Shown in pieces: positions 9,118-17,149 of a stretch of DNA of 32,601 nucleotides. Below the pieces are notes generated by a model, which did not search any database, was not told where the DNA came from, and saw only the letters and a list, made by a program, of their open reading frames with translations. Every line of letters starts with the position of its first letter. Within the stretch, counting starts at the first letter, position 1. A program made the translations under genes and the position numbers. The stretch spans positions 1-32,601 of the forward strand of contig CALZYS010000016.1 of assembly GCA_945830345.1 (NCBI GenBank), given 5' to 3'. This DNA is from an uncultured Prevotella sp. (lineage in GTDB: Bacteria > Bacteroidota > Bacteroidia > Bacteroidales > Bacteroidaceae).

Positions 9118-11997
9118 ATGAAAAAACTAATTGTCACCACATTGTTTGTGGCATCGTCGGGATTGGCGAGCGCCCAAACGACACAAATTGACCTCAGCGG
9201 ACAATGGATGTTGGGGAAGGAGGCAGTGCATCTGCCTGGAACTACCGACACCAACCGCAAAGGTGAACCCAACAACAAGCGCGACGAGACCACACATCTC
9301 TCGCGCTACTTCACTTGGTTTGGAGAAGCCACATACTCAAAGAATATCGACATTCCATCATCATGGAAGAACAAGAGAATAAAACTCTTCCTCGAAAGAA
9401 CAAAACCCACGACTGTTTATATTGACGGGGTGGAAATAGGCAAATGCGACGATATCTCAGTGCCACAGGAGTATGACCTCACAGGAAATATTACTCCAGG
9501 ACAGCATCGTCTGGACATCAAGGTAGATAACGGCAACAGCGTGCCCAAGCAACTGCTCGGTTCGTCGCATGCCTATACAGAGGACACGCAAACCAACTGG
9601 AACGGTATCATCGGCAAAATGTATCTCGAAGCCAAGGAGTCGCCCGTCACCATCAAGAAAATCCGCACATCTCCCATTGCATCGAAGCACAAGGTGAACG
9701 TGGAGGTGACGCTTGAAGGCAATCCCAAACTTAAGTATAAGTTGAAGGTGACATTAAGCGACAAAGAAAAGAACGGCGAGGAGAAGGAAGTGACGAAAAA
9801 AGATATTCGACAGCAAACAATAAACGAAGACGGGACAACAACCCTCTTGCTCACCTGCAACCTCGATGAAAACGCGGGAAAATGGAGTGAGCATACACCT
9901 CAATACCTTAATAAAATAAAGGTGAGAGTGGAATGTAAGGGCAAGTCGGACGAAATGACTGCCACCTTTGCTCTTTGCGATTTCAAGGCAGAAGGCAACC
10001 ATTTCACCGTAAATGGGCGCAAGACATTCCTCCGCGGCAAGCACGATGCCTGCGTCTGGCCCTTAACAGGACATGTGGCTATGGGATATGACGAATGGTA
10101 CAATTATCTCAAGACCTGCAAGCAATATGGCATCAACCACGTGCGATTCCATTCGTGGTGTCCGCCAGAAGCTTGCTTCCAAGCTGCAGATAACCTTGGT
10201 ATTTATCTCCAACCCGAGCTGCCCATTTGGGGAGGATTTGACGAAAAGGACGAATGGCTCACATCTTTTCTGCGCGACGAGGGCAGAAAGATAATCGAAA
10301 CATACGGCAATCATCCCTCATTCGTGATGATGGGACTTGGCAACGAACTATGGGGAAGCACCGAACTCATGGCTGAATATGTGAACGACTTCAGAAAGAT
10401 GGACGGAAATTGCGAAAAGTCAGGTGACGGTGACGCTACGCGCCGACTCTATACCTTCGGTTCGAACATGTATCTCGGATATAAGGGCGTGCTTGATGGA
10501 ATGGACTATTTTACCACCTGCCGCATCGGTGGTGAGGCATGGGGAGAATACAACACCCACGTACGCGGCTCGTTCTCATTCAGCGATGCATTCGACGGCG
10601 GTCTCATCAATCATGAATATCCTAACACCACAACCAACTTCGAAAAGGCGATTGCGGGCAGCAAGGTGCCTATCATCAGTCATGAGACGGGACAATTCCA
10701 GACCTACCCTGATTACAATGAAATCGAGAAATACCGAGGAGTGCTTCGTCCCGACAATATGAGAATATTCCGCCAAAGACTGAAGGACGCCGGCATGCTA
10801 TCGCAGGCAAAAGACTTTCACGAGGCATCGGGCAAATGGTCGGTGGAACTTTACAAAGCCGACATCGAAATGGACCTCAGAACGAGAAATATGGCTGGAT
10901 TCCAACTGCTCGACATTCAGGACTATCCAGGTCAAGGGTCGGCATACGTGGGCATTCTCGATGCCTTTATGGACAGCAAGGAGATTGTGGATGCCAAGCG
11001 ATGGAGACAGTGGTGTGACAAGGTGGTGCCAATGGCAGAACTGCCTCGCCTCACATATAGCGAGGGCGACACGATAACATGGAAGACCATCGTCGCCAAC
11101 TATGATGCCGACGATTCTGCACTTGAGGGCAAGACGATGAAATGGGCATTTTTGAGTGATAAGAATGTAGTGTTGGCACAAGACAGCACCAAGCTCAGCA
11201 ATGTAAAGGTGGGAGTCATTGAAGTGTCGTGCGACTCGGTAGTGGCACGTCTTGGCAAGACGAGAAAGGCAGAGAAGGTGCGCCTCGCATTGTCTATCAG
11301 CGGCACACCTTATCATAATGACTACACCATGTGGATATATCCCGCCTACGATATGGAAAAACAGTTGGGCACACTATCAAAGGGCATTATCATTGCCGAC
11401 ACACTTGACGAAAGCGTGATGAAGAAGTTGAAGACAGGAGCCAAGGTATTGCTTATGCCAAAGAAGGAAATGTATGCCGAACAGACTGTGGGAGGATTGG
11501 TGCAGACGGACTATTGGAACTACCGTATGTTTAAGACCATTTCCGAAAACAACAAGAAACCCGTATCGCCAGGAACACTCGGTTTGCTCGTCAACGAGAT
11601 GGAACATCCCTTGTTCAAGGCATTCCCCACCGACAAGCACACCAACTGGCAGTGGGCATCCATAGTGCATGAGTCGCGTCCATTGGTGATGGACAAAATG
11701 CCCAAGGGCTATCGTCCGCTTGTGCAGGTGATTGACAATGTGGAGCGCAACCATCGCCTTGCCTTGTTCTTCGAGACAAATGTGGGTAAGGGACGAGTGT
11801 TCGTATGCATGAGCGACCTGAGCGAGACACAGCAATATCCCGAATCACGACATCTGCTAAGAAGTATTCTCGAATATATGCAGAGCGAAGATTTCAAGCC
11901 AGCCACCACTCTCCTGCCCGATGACTTCGGTCGTTTCTTCACCGAAAAGGCGCAGGAAAGTAATGTCAGCGAATTGAGGAACATATCTTATGAGTGA
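9118..11997 (+). CDS. Secreted glycoside hydrolase family 2 protein (959 aa)
   Basis: The signal peptide covers about residues 1-19 (ends LASA before QTTQ). An N-terminal jelly-roll sugar-binding domain (about 25-175) and an immunoglobulin-like domain precede the TIM barrel (about 290-600). The barrel has NGRKTFLRGKHDACVWP, the GINHVRFHSWCPPEA segment, the acid/base motif GNELWG (Glu410) and a probable nucleophile in SHETGQ (Glu523), both as expected for GH2. The last 350 residues are accessory beta domains. The protein should act on polysaccharide side chains or oligosaccharides in the periplasm. No SusC/SusD pair or other glycosidase is present, so beta-galactosidase, beta-glucuronidase or another specificity cannot be chosen. 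Last gene of the operon, ending at a strong terminator. Confidence 0.88.
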   Translation: MKKLIVTTLFVASSGLASAQTTQIDLSGQWMLGKEAVHLPGTTDTNRKGEPNNKRDETTHLSRYFTWFGEATYSKNIDIPSSWKNKRIKLFLERTKPTTVYIDGVEIGKCDDISVPQEYDLTGNITPGQHRLDIKVDNGNSVPKQLLGSSHAYTEDTQTNWNGIIGKMYLEAKESPVTIKKIRTSPIASKHKVNVEVTLEGNPKLKYKLKVTLSDKEKNGEEKEVTKKDIRQQTINEDGTTTLLLTCNLDENAGKWSEHTPQYLNKIKVRVECKGKSDEMTATFALCDFKAEGNHFTVNGRKTFLRGKHDACVWPLTGHVAMGYDEWYNYLKTCKQYGINHVRFHSWCPPEACFQAADNLGIYLQPELPIWGGFDEKDEWLTSFLRDEGRKIIETYGNHPSFVMMGLGNELWGSTELMAEYVNDFRKMDGNCEKSGDGDATRRLYTFGSNMYLGYKGVLDGMDYFTTCRIGGEAWGEYNTHVRGSFSFSDAFDGGLINHEYPNTTTNFEKAIAGSKVPIISHETGQFQTYPDYNEIEKYRGVLRPDNMRIFRQRLKDAGMLSQAKDFHEASGKWSVELYKADIEMDLRTRNMAGFQLLDIQDYPGQGSAYVGILDAFMDSKEIVDAKRWRQWCDKVVPMAELPRLTYSEGDTITWKTIVANYDADDSALEGKTMKWAFLSDKNVVLAQDSTKLSNVKVGVIEVSCDSVVARLGKTRKAEKVRLALSISGTPYHNDYTMWIYPAYDMEKQLGTLSKGIIIADTLDESVMKKLKTGAKVLLMPKKEMYAEQTVGGLVQTDYWNYRMFKTISENNKKPVSPGTLGLLVNEMEHPLFKAFPTDKHTNWQWASIVHESRPLVMDKMPKGYRPLVQVIDNVERNHRLALFFETNVGKGRVFVCMSDLSETQQYPESRHLLRSILEYMQSEDFKPATTLLPDDFGRFFTEKAQESNVSELRNISYE

Positions 11998-12017
11998 AGA
12001 TATCTACAAAAATCTAT

Positions 12018-12060
12018 AATAAATAAAGGCAGTCAAAAAAATTGACTGCCTTTATTTATT
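12018..12060. terminator. Strong bidirectional terminator between GH2 and DEAD-box genes
   Basis: Perfect 19-bp arms (12018-12036 and 12042-12060) with a 5-base A loop and A/T-rich outer ends. The right arm overlaps the stop codon of the minus-strand helicase, so both convergent transcripts end here. Confidence 0.92.
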
Positions 12061-13939
12061 TTTTCTTTCGGGGTTTTCTCATTGCCCAACCTTCTTCGCT
12101 GAAATCGGGCTCTTCATCCTTGAACTCATTATTGCCATTCTTGAAGAACTGGCGCCAATCGCCAGTCTCAATGGGCATATCCATGTGCTTCTTTGGTTTC
12201 TTCGGAGTAAAGGCTTTCTTGGCAGTCACGGTCTTCTCGACATTTTTCTTGCCATGTCCTTTCTCATCGGCATCATTACAACGCACCTCACGACCTTTAT
12301 ATACGGTTCCATCGAGCGCACGCATAACTTTTTGGGCATCCTTCTCGGGAACCTCGATATACGAGATTTTTTTCAGAAGATCGATATGTCCCACTGCCTG
12401 ACGGCCCTCAACATGCTTGTTGATATACTGCATCACCTCGCCTGGATAGAAACCATCGTCCTTACCAAGGTTGATGAAAAGGCGACGGTAGCCAGCCTCA
12501 GCTTTACGAGGTCCACGCGCTCCACGTTCACCTCTACCGCCACGCTCACCTCTTCCAGAGCGTTCGCCCTTTCCTCCACGCTTACCCGAAGATTCTCCTC
12601 GGGAAGATTTTGAGGGGGCTTCGATCTCGGGTGCATCGGCATAATAAGCCAAGAACTTTCCGAATTCCATGCTCACAATCTTCTTGATGAGATCCTCCTT
12701 GTCCATAAACTCGAAGTAGCGGTTGATGTCCGTCATGAACGGGTCGATTTCCTCATCGTTTACATCAGTCTTCACTATCTGATCCATCACCTTGTAGAGC
12801 TGTTTCTTGCAAATCTCCTTGGCTGACGGAATCTCTCCCTCTACAAAACTCTTGCCTATCTCCTTCTCTATCGCCCTCATCTTATGCTTCTCGCGGATGT
12901 GCATAATCGAGATGGATGTTCCCTTCTTACCAGCACGACCTGTGCGTCCGCTACGGTGGGTATAGCTTTCAATATCATCGGGCAGACCATAGTTGATGAC
13001 ATGTGTAAGGTCGTCAACATCAAGTCCACGGGCAGCCACGTCGGTGGCAACGAGTAGTTGGGTGAGATGCTGGCGGAACTTCTGCATAGTCAGGTCGCGC
13101 TGCTGCTGACTGAGGTCGCCGTGCAGACTCTCGGCGTTATATCCGTCGTGAATGAGTTTGTCGGCAATCTCCTGAGTCTCAAGTTTTGTGCGGCAGAAAA
13201 TGATACCGAATATCTTGGGGTTGAAATCTACTATACGTTTGAGGGCGAGATACTTGTCCTTGGCATGCACCATATAATAAATATGGTTGACATTCTCGGC
13301 ACCCTCATTGCGGCTTCCCACCACAATTTCCTTGTATTCGCGCAAGTAGCTCTTGGCTATGCGCTCAATCTCGCGACTCATCGTGGCTGAGAAGAGAAGG
13401 GTGTTACGGTCCTTGGGCACACCCTCGAATATCTCGTTGATGCTATCGGTGAAGCCCATATTGAGCATCTCGTCGGCCTCGTCGAGCACCACATTATATA
13501 CCTTTTCAAGGTTGGCCTTCCCTCTATTCATGAGGTCGATGAGACGTCCAGGGGTGGCAACAATCACCTGTGCCCCATGGCGCAAGGCACGAATCTGGTT
13601 TTCGATGGATGTTCCTCCATAAACGGCAACAATATTTATGCCATTCATATACTTGGAGAAATCCTTCAGGTCGTCGGCAATCTGCAGACAGAGCTCGCGG
13701 GTGGGACTAAGGATAAGAGCCTGAGTGTCGCGACTTGACGGGTCGAGACGCTGCAACACCGGAATACCGAATGCGGCAGTCTTACCCGTACCGGTTTGTG
13801 CCAGTGCGATTACATCGTTGTTGCTTCCAAGCAAATAGGGAATGACTTCCTCCTGTACGGGCATTGGGCTCTCAAAGCCCAACTCCGTGATAGCGCGGCG
13901 AATCTCTTCGCTGACGCCCAATTCTTCAAATGTCTTCAA
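12056..13939 (-). CDS. DEAD-box ATP-dependent RNA helicase with DbpA-type RNA-binding domain
   Basis: A 627-residue RNA helicase. Motifs in order: Q motif region PMPVQEEVIP (26-35), Walker A AQTGTGKT (47-54), PTREL (79-83), DEAD (153-156), SAT, and HRSGRTGRAG in the second RecA lobe. A basic Gly/Arg-rich linker (about 450-500) precedes a DbpA/CsdA-type domain with YRRLFINLGKDDGFYPGEV. Such proteins unwind structured RNA in ribosome assembly and at low temperature. The start appears to be TTG at 13939: it gives the conserved KTFEELGVSEEI opening, and there is no in-frame ATG between it and the promoter at 13974. Transcribed alone. Confidence 0.93.
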   Translation of the reverse strand: MKTFEELGVSEEIRRAITELGFESPMPVQEEVIPYLLGSNNDVIALAQTGTGKTAAFGIPVLQRLDPSSRDTQALILSPTRELCLQIADDLKDFSKYMNGINIVAVYGGTSIENQIRALRHGAQVIVATPGRLIDLMNRGKANLEKVYNVVLDEADEMLNMGFTDSINEIFEGVPKDRNTLLFSATMSREIERIAKSYLREYKEIVVGSRNEGAENVNHIYYMVHAKDKYLALKRIVDFNPKIFGIIFCRTKLETQEIADKLIHDGYNAESLHGDLSQQQRDLTMQKFRQHLTQLLVATDVAARGLDVDDLTHVINYGLPDDIESYTHRSGRTGRAGKKGTSISIMHIREKHKMRAIEKEIGKSFVEGEIPSAKEICKKQLYKVMDQIVKTDVNDEEIDPFMTDINRYFEFMDKEDLIKKIVSMEFGKFLAYYADAPEIEAPSKSSRGESSGKRGGKGERSGRGERGGRGERGARGPRKAEAGYRRLFINLGKDDGFYPGEVMQYINKHVEGRQAVGHIDLLKKISYIEVPEKDAQKVMRALDGTVYKGREVRCNDADEKGHGKKNVEKTVTAKKAFTPKKPKKHMDMPIETGDWRQFFKNGNNEFKDEEPDFSEEGWAMRKPRKKK

Positions 13940-13973
13940 TGAAATAAAAATATAAATTACGTAATTTGGGGTG

Positions 13974-14005
13974 CAAAGTTACAACAAAATCCCGACACTA
14001 CCAAA
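13974..14005 (-). promoter_or_regulatory. Bacteroidetes promoter of the DEAD-box helicase gene
   Basis: On the minus strand, TTTG (14005-14002), 20 bases, then TAACTTTG (13981-13974), 34 bases before the TTG start. It lies just beyond the stop of the small gene at 14019. Confidence 0.85.
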
Positions 14006-14018
14006 CTTTTCCCTATTT

Positions 14019-14195
14019 TTATTCTTCTAAGAAGCCATCGGGCAGACTTTCGTCAAAACCATCGGGCAGACTTTCATCAAAACCATCGGGCCATGGCCAA
14101 GCCATATTGCCGTGCCCTACTTTCTCTGCCCAAGGAGTTGCAATCTTCTCGTCCTGGTCTTCCTGATCTTTCTTTTTCGTCCAAAACTGTCCCAT
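14019..14195 (-). CDS. Small repeat-containing protein of unknown function (58 aa)
   Basis: A short frame starts with ATG only two bases after the esterase stop (TAG CG ATG) and is preceded by AAGAAGAAA, a plausible ribosome-binding stretch inside the esterase end. The product has a charged N-terminal half (KKKDQEDQDEK), a Trp-rich centre (MAWPWPDGF) and a C-terminal half made of the repeated unit PDGFDESL, ending in LEE. There is no signal peptide, membrane segment or cysteine, so it should be a soluble cytoplasmic protein. Codon use resembles the neighbours, and the in-frame 24-bp repeat preserves the reading frame. It is probably cotranscribed with the esterase. I do not recognise a family; it could also be chance-open sequence. 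Confidence 0.6.
   Translation of the reverse strand: MGQFWTKKKDQEDQDEKIATPWAEKVGHGNMAWPWPDGFDESLPDGFDESLPDGFLEE
14036..14090. repeat. 24-bp tandem repeat, 2.3 copies, inside the small gene
   Basis: Two copies of a 24-base unit (14036-14059 and 14060-14083) differ at one base, followed by the first seven bases of a third. The unit is a multiple of three and encodes an eight-residue repeat, DESLPDGF. Confidence 0.9.
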
Positions 14196-14197
14196 CG

Positions 14198-15394
14198 CTA
14201 TTTCTTCTTGAGATTCTTATCAAAAAACTCCAAAGCCCTCTGTTGCAGCGCCTTGCCACAAGAATGTGGAACATCCCAAAGTTCCGTTTCGAGAGCGGAA
14301 TCAGCCGACTGACAGCGCCAAACGCCATGCATAGTATTAAATGCCGACTTTGTTCCATCTACAGGAAAGAGATGGTCGCGTGTGCCATTGATGAAAAGCA
14401 TCGGTTTGGGACAGGCGATACTTGCAATATGGGGATAATCAAGCCATTGGCGAAGGGCGGGAATACAGTTGGCGAAACCGCCATATTCACGTTTCTTATC
14501 CTTCACTGACATCTGAACATCGGTAGTAGTCATCCAGCATATCGAGGCGGCAGCAGCAATCTTGTCGCTCAAGGCGGCAAGCATCCATGCCCTGTATGCT
14601 CCCATAGAGCATCCCATACAACCAATGCGACTCTTATCAACCTCAGGAAGAGAGGCAAGGAATTCGGTGTCGGTAATGTCGTCATAGGTCATGAAGGCTG
14701 AGAGGTCGCGCCCGAGCATCATCATATTACCACATATTATGTCATACTTACTGCGGTCAACACCTTCCTCACGCCCACGCTCTCCCCACATCGGGGCATC
14801 TGCAGAAAAGACAACATAACCATTGCGGGCAAAAAAATCACCGGCATACTGCCCGTCATATAACTTTGCCGCCCATTGGTCGGCATCGTTCACCACAGCA
14901 GTGTCAACATCAAATGGTCGAACCATCTTCTCCTTACCGATATAGAGATGACCGCCATGGTCGTGAAGCATATTCACTGCGGGAAACGGACCATTGCCAT
15001 CGGGAATAAGCAGATATGCTGATATACGAGAATAGGCATTAACGTTGAAAAGGATTTTCCTTGCGGTATATCCCTCGCGTCTCTCCTCTCCTATCACCTG
15101 ATATTCAAAGCCATCAGCTTGTTTCGGCGGAGTCATCATACATTCGAGCACCTTAGCCTTGGCAACAGATTTCCACTCGCCAAAGTTCTTGATGTCGCAA
15201 TTGCCCCAAGCAAGAGGATATGTCAGTTCCTTCTTCAACTGCTCCACATAGCGGGGCAAGTCGAAGGTAAACTCATAGTTCTCGCGTTTCTGCAATGGAG
15301 CTTTCTTCTTTTGCTGAGCAAAAACAGCAGTAATATTGAAAAGTAATATTATAGCTAAGATAATACACCTTTTTAAATATATAATATTCTTCAT
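14198..15394 (-). CDS. Secreted alpha/beta-hydrolase, acetylxylan-esterase/dienelactone-hydrolase-like
   Basis: A 398-residue exported hydrolase. Residues 1-26 form a signal peptide (long hydrophobic stretch ending VFA before QQKKK). The alpha/beta-hydrolase core shows an oxyanion-type HDHGGH segment, the nucleophile elbow GCSMG (Ser263), the acid in NGTRDHLFP (Asp340) and the catalytic His377 in VPHSCG. Bacteroidetes proteins of this type are often called acetylxylan esterases or dienelactone hydrolases, and several act on acylated plant polysaccharides; the actual ester cleaved here is unknown. No xylanase is nearby. Followed two bases later by a 58-codon gene, presumably in the same transcript. 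Confidence 0.85.
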   Translation of the reverse strand: MKNIIYLKRCIILAIILLFNITAVFAQQKKKAPLQKRENYEFTFDLPRYVEQLKKELTYPLAWGNCDIKNFGEWKSVAKAKVLECMMTPPKQADGFEYQVIGEERREGYTARKILFNVNAYSRISAYLLIPDGNGPFPAVNMLHDHGGHLYIGKEKMVRPFDVDTAVVNDADQWAAKLYDGQYAGDFFARNGYVVFSADAPMWGERGREEGVDRSKYDIICGNMMMLGRDLSAFMTYDDITDTEFLASLPEVDKSRIGCMGCSMGAYRAWMLAALSDKIAAAASICWMTTTDVQMSVKDKKREYGGFANCIPALRQWLDYPHIASIACPKPMLFINGTRDHLFPVDGTKSAFNTMHGVWRCQSADSALETELWDVPHSCGKALQQRALEFFDKNLKKK

Positions 15395-15421
15395 AACTTC
15401 AACTTTTATTCAAAATTATTG

Positions 15422-15429
15422 CAAAGATA
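15422..15429 (-). promoter_or_regulatory. -7 box TATCTTTG for the esterase gene
   Basis: The minus strand reads TATCTTTGCAATAA 28 bases before the esterase ATG at 15394. No convincing -33 TTTG at the usual distance. It is divergent from the promoter at 15532. Confidence 0.6.
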
Positions 15430-15531
15430 CGACAAAAAACAAATAACAAGTTAAACGCAGGTAATTATTTAAGCAAAATTAACCCATAACAGAAAAACAA
15501 ATATATTTATTTCAATTATTATCTTGAATAA

Positions 15532-15563
15532 TTTGGTCATTCCAACTGAAATTATTATCTTTG
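15532..15563 (+). promoter_or_regulatory. Bacteroidetes promoter of the four-helix-bundle gene
   Basis: TTTG at 15532-15535, exactly 20 bases, then TATCTTTG at 15556-15563; the ATG follows at 15586. Confidence 0.85.
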
Positions 15564-15585
15564 CACCTGAAAAAAATACGAACTA

Positions 15586-16404
15586 ATGGATGAAAGTAAA
15601 GACAAACACCAAGTCTTAAATAAGCAAACCAATTGGACTACTCTGTTCATATATCAGAAATCAGAGGTGATTTATCAACTCTCATTCAGTTTCTGCGACA
15701 GGTTCATACATCTGTATAAAGATAGAACGAGAGACCAAATAATACAAGCGGCGAGGTCGTGCAAGCAGAATATTGTGGAAGGGTTGGAAGACGGTGTAAC
15801 ATCCTCTGAGATGCAATTGAAGCTGCTAAATGTGGCGCGAGCATCACTCATGGAGCTTCGAGAGGACTATAATGACTATCTGAAATCACGGCATCTTCGC
15901 ATATATGGAAAAGGAGACCTCGAATATGAACCGATGGTGAATTTCTGTCGATACCACAATAAACTTGATGATTACAAGGATTTCTTTGAGACATGGACAG
16001 ATGAGGAAATGGGTAATATCGCCCTCTCTTTATGTCATATAATCGACAAGATGATGATGTCATTTCTTGAGAAACTCGAGAAGGAATTCATTACTGAAGG
16101 CGGCATCAAAGAAAGAATGTATCGCGCCCGTACAGGCCATCTCAACAAGCAAGATGAGAGAATAAAGCAGCAAGATGAGAGAATAAAGCAGCAAGATGAA
16201 CGTATAAAATATCTCGAATCCGAAAATGCCCGCCTTAACACATTGCTTTCAGAAGCAAATAATAAGGTTGCGAATTGGGAAGAATCATACAACAACTTGA
16301 AAGAGCGCGCCCTTAAGGCATTTTATTCTCAAAAAGATGAGATTGAGTCGCTGAAGGCGGAGATAAACAGGTTAAGGGCGGAGGAAGCCCCAATAGATAA
16401 TTAA
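15586..16404 (+). CDS. Four-helix-bundle (S23/IVP-like) protein with C-terminal coiled coil
   Basis: A 272-residue cytoplasmic protein. Residues about 20-165 match the four-helix-bundle family related to proteins encoded in 23S rRNA intervening sequences: YQKSEVIYQLSFSFCDRF, then QAARSCKQNIVEG and SLMELREDYNDYL. The last 90 residues form a strongly predicted coiled coil that opens with three perfect heptads, QDERIKQ-type, at about 187-207 and continues with Leu/Ile-rich heptads to the end. No enzymatic motif is seen, and no rRNA gene lies nearby, so this is a free-standing family member of unknown role. The coiled coil suggests oligomerisation. Transcribed from its own promoter. Confidence 0.82.
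   Translation: MDESKDKHQVLNKQTNWTTLFIYQKSEVIYQLSFSFCDRFIHLYKDRTRDQIIQAARSCKQNIVEGLEDGVTSSEMQLKLLNVARASLMELREDYNDYLKSRHLRIYGKGDLEYEPMVNFCRYHNKLDDYKDFFETWTDEEMGNIALSLCHIIDKMMMSFLEKLEKEFITEGGIKERMYRARTGHLNKQDERIKQQDERIKQQDERIKYLESENARLNTLLSEANNKVANWEESYNNLKERALKAFYSQKDEIESLKAEINRLRAEEAPIDN
16146..16207. repeat. 21-bp tandem repeat encoding coiled-coil heptads
   Basis: Three near-identical 21-base units (AAGCAGCAAGATGAGAGAATA and variants) lie in frame and encode one heptad each. Loss or gain of a unit would change the coiled-coil length by one heptad without a frameshift. Confidence 0.88.
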
Positions 16405-16410
16405 TAATTA

Positions 16411-16464
16411 ACTAGGAGAACTAGATATACTAGAAATACTAGGGATACTAGGGATACTAGGAAA
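16411..16464. repeat. Six 9-bp tandem repeats ACTAGNNAN between two genes
   Basis: Six consecutive 9-mers all begin ACTAG (ACTAGGAGA, ACTAGATAT, ACTAGAAAT, ACTAGGGAT twice, ACTAGGAAA). They start six bases after the upstream stop codon and end nine bases before the next ATG. Each carries one CTAG, spaced every nine bases. Confidence 0.93.
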
Positions 16465-16473
16465 ACTAAAAAA

Positions 16474-17010
16474 ATGAAAATATGCATTTTCTGCAGCGCC
16501 AACGACAACATCGACGCTGAATACTTCCGCAGGACGGAAGAACTGGGACAATGGGCAGCTCAAAACGGACATATAATAGTGTTCGGCGGCTGCGACATGG
16601 GATTAATGGAGTGTGTGGCAAAAGCCGCCAAATCTGCCGGCGGCATGACCATCGGCGTTGTGCCCTCCAAAGTGGAGGAGCGAGGGCATCTGAGCAACAA
16701 TCTCGATGTCCATATCCCTTGCGACAACCTCAACGACCGCAAGGCTCTAATGATGGCGCAAAGCGACGTGTTCATAGCCTTGCCTGGCGGCATTGGCACA
16801 CTTGACGAGATATTCACTGTGGCGGCATCGGCTACTATCGGATACCACGCCAAGGATATCATACTCTATAATATAAGTGGATTCTGGAACTCGCTCATCG
16901 CCATGCTCGACGATCTCGACCGTCAGGGGATGGTGAGAGGCAACTGGAAAAGGCATATAAAAGTGGCAACAAGCCTGCAAGAGATTATTGATATACTAAA
17001 CGAAAGTTAA
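16474..17010 (+). CDS. LOG family protein (TIGR00730), nucleoside 5'-monophosphate phosphoribohydrolase
   Basis: A 178-residue Rossmann-fold protein. The LOG signatures are present: an N-terminal ICIFCSAND strand, FGGCDMGLM (38-45), the catalytic-loop segment DNLNDRKALM with Arg89, and PGGIGTLDE (104-112) with Glu112. Family members split N6-modified or unmodified AMP-type nucleotides into base and ribose 5-phosphate. Bacterial LOG proteins vary in substrate, so activation of cytokinin-type nucleotides should not be assumed. Length is normal. It lies 69 bases after the four-helix-bundle gene, separated by the ACTAG repeats. Confidence 0.9.
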   Translation: MKICIFCSANDNIDAEYFRRTEELGQWAAQNGHIIVFGGCDMGLMECVAKAAKSAGGMTIGVVPSKVEERGHLSNNLDVHIPCDNLNDRKALMMAQSDVFIALPGGIGTLDEIFTVAASATIGYHAKDIILYNISGFWNSLIAMLDDLDRQGMVRGNWKRHIKVATSLQEIIDILNES

Positions 17011-17051
17011 ATATTTGATTTGGTATAAAAAAAAGTTGAACAACTATATGC

Positions 17052-17086
17052 AAAGCGGGCAAAAATGAGTAATTTTGCACCGCTTT
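17052..17086. promoter_or_regulatory. Hairpin overlapping a TAATTTTG box before the PfkB kinase gene
   Basis: Arms AAAGCGG-GCAAAA (17052-17064) and TTTTGC-A-CCGCTTT (17073-17086) pair over 13 bp with one bulged base and an 8-base loop. The -7-like box TAATTTTG (17070-17077) lies across the loop and right arm. No T-run follows, so a protein-binding operator or a leader structure is as likely as a terminator for the LOG gene. Confidence 0.5.
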
Positions 17087-17149
17087 ATATATGCATATCC
17101 ATTGCAATGGATGCAAAAGTCAAGTATTTACATGAAATAGTTCAAGATA

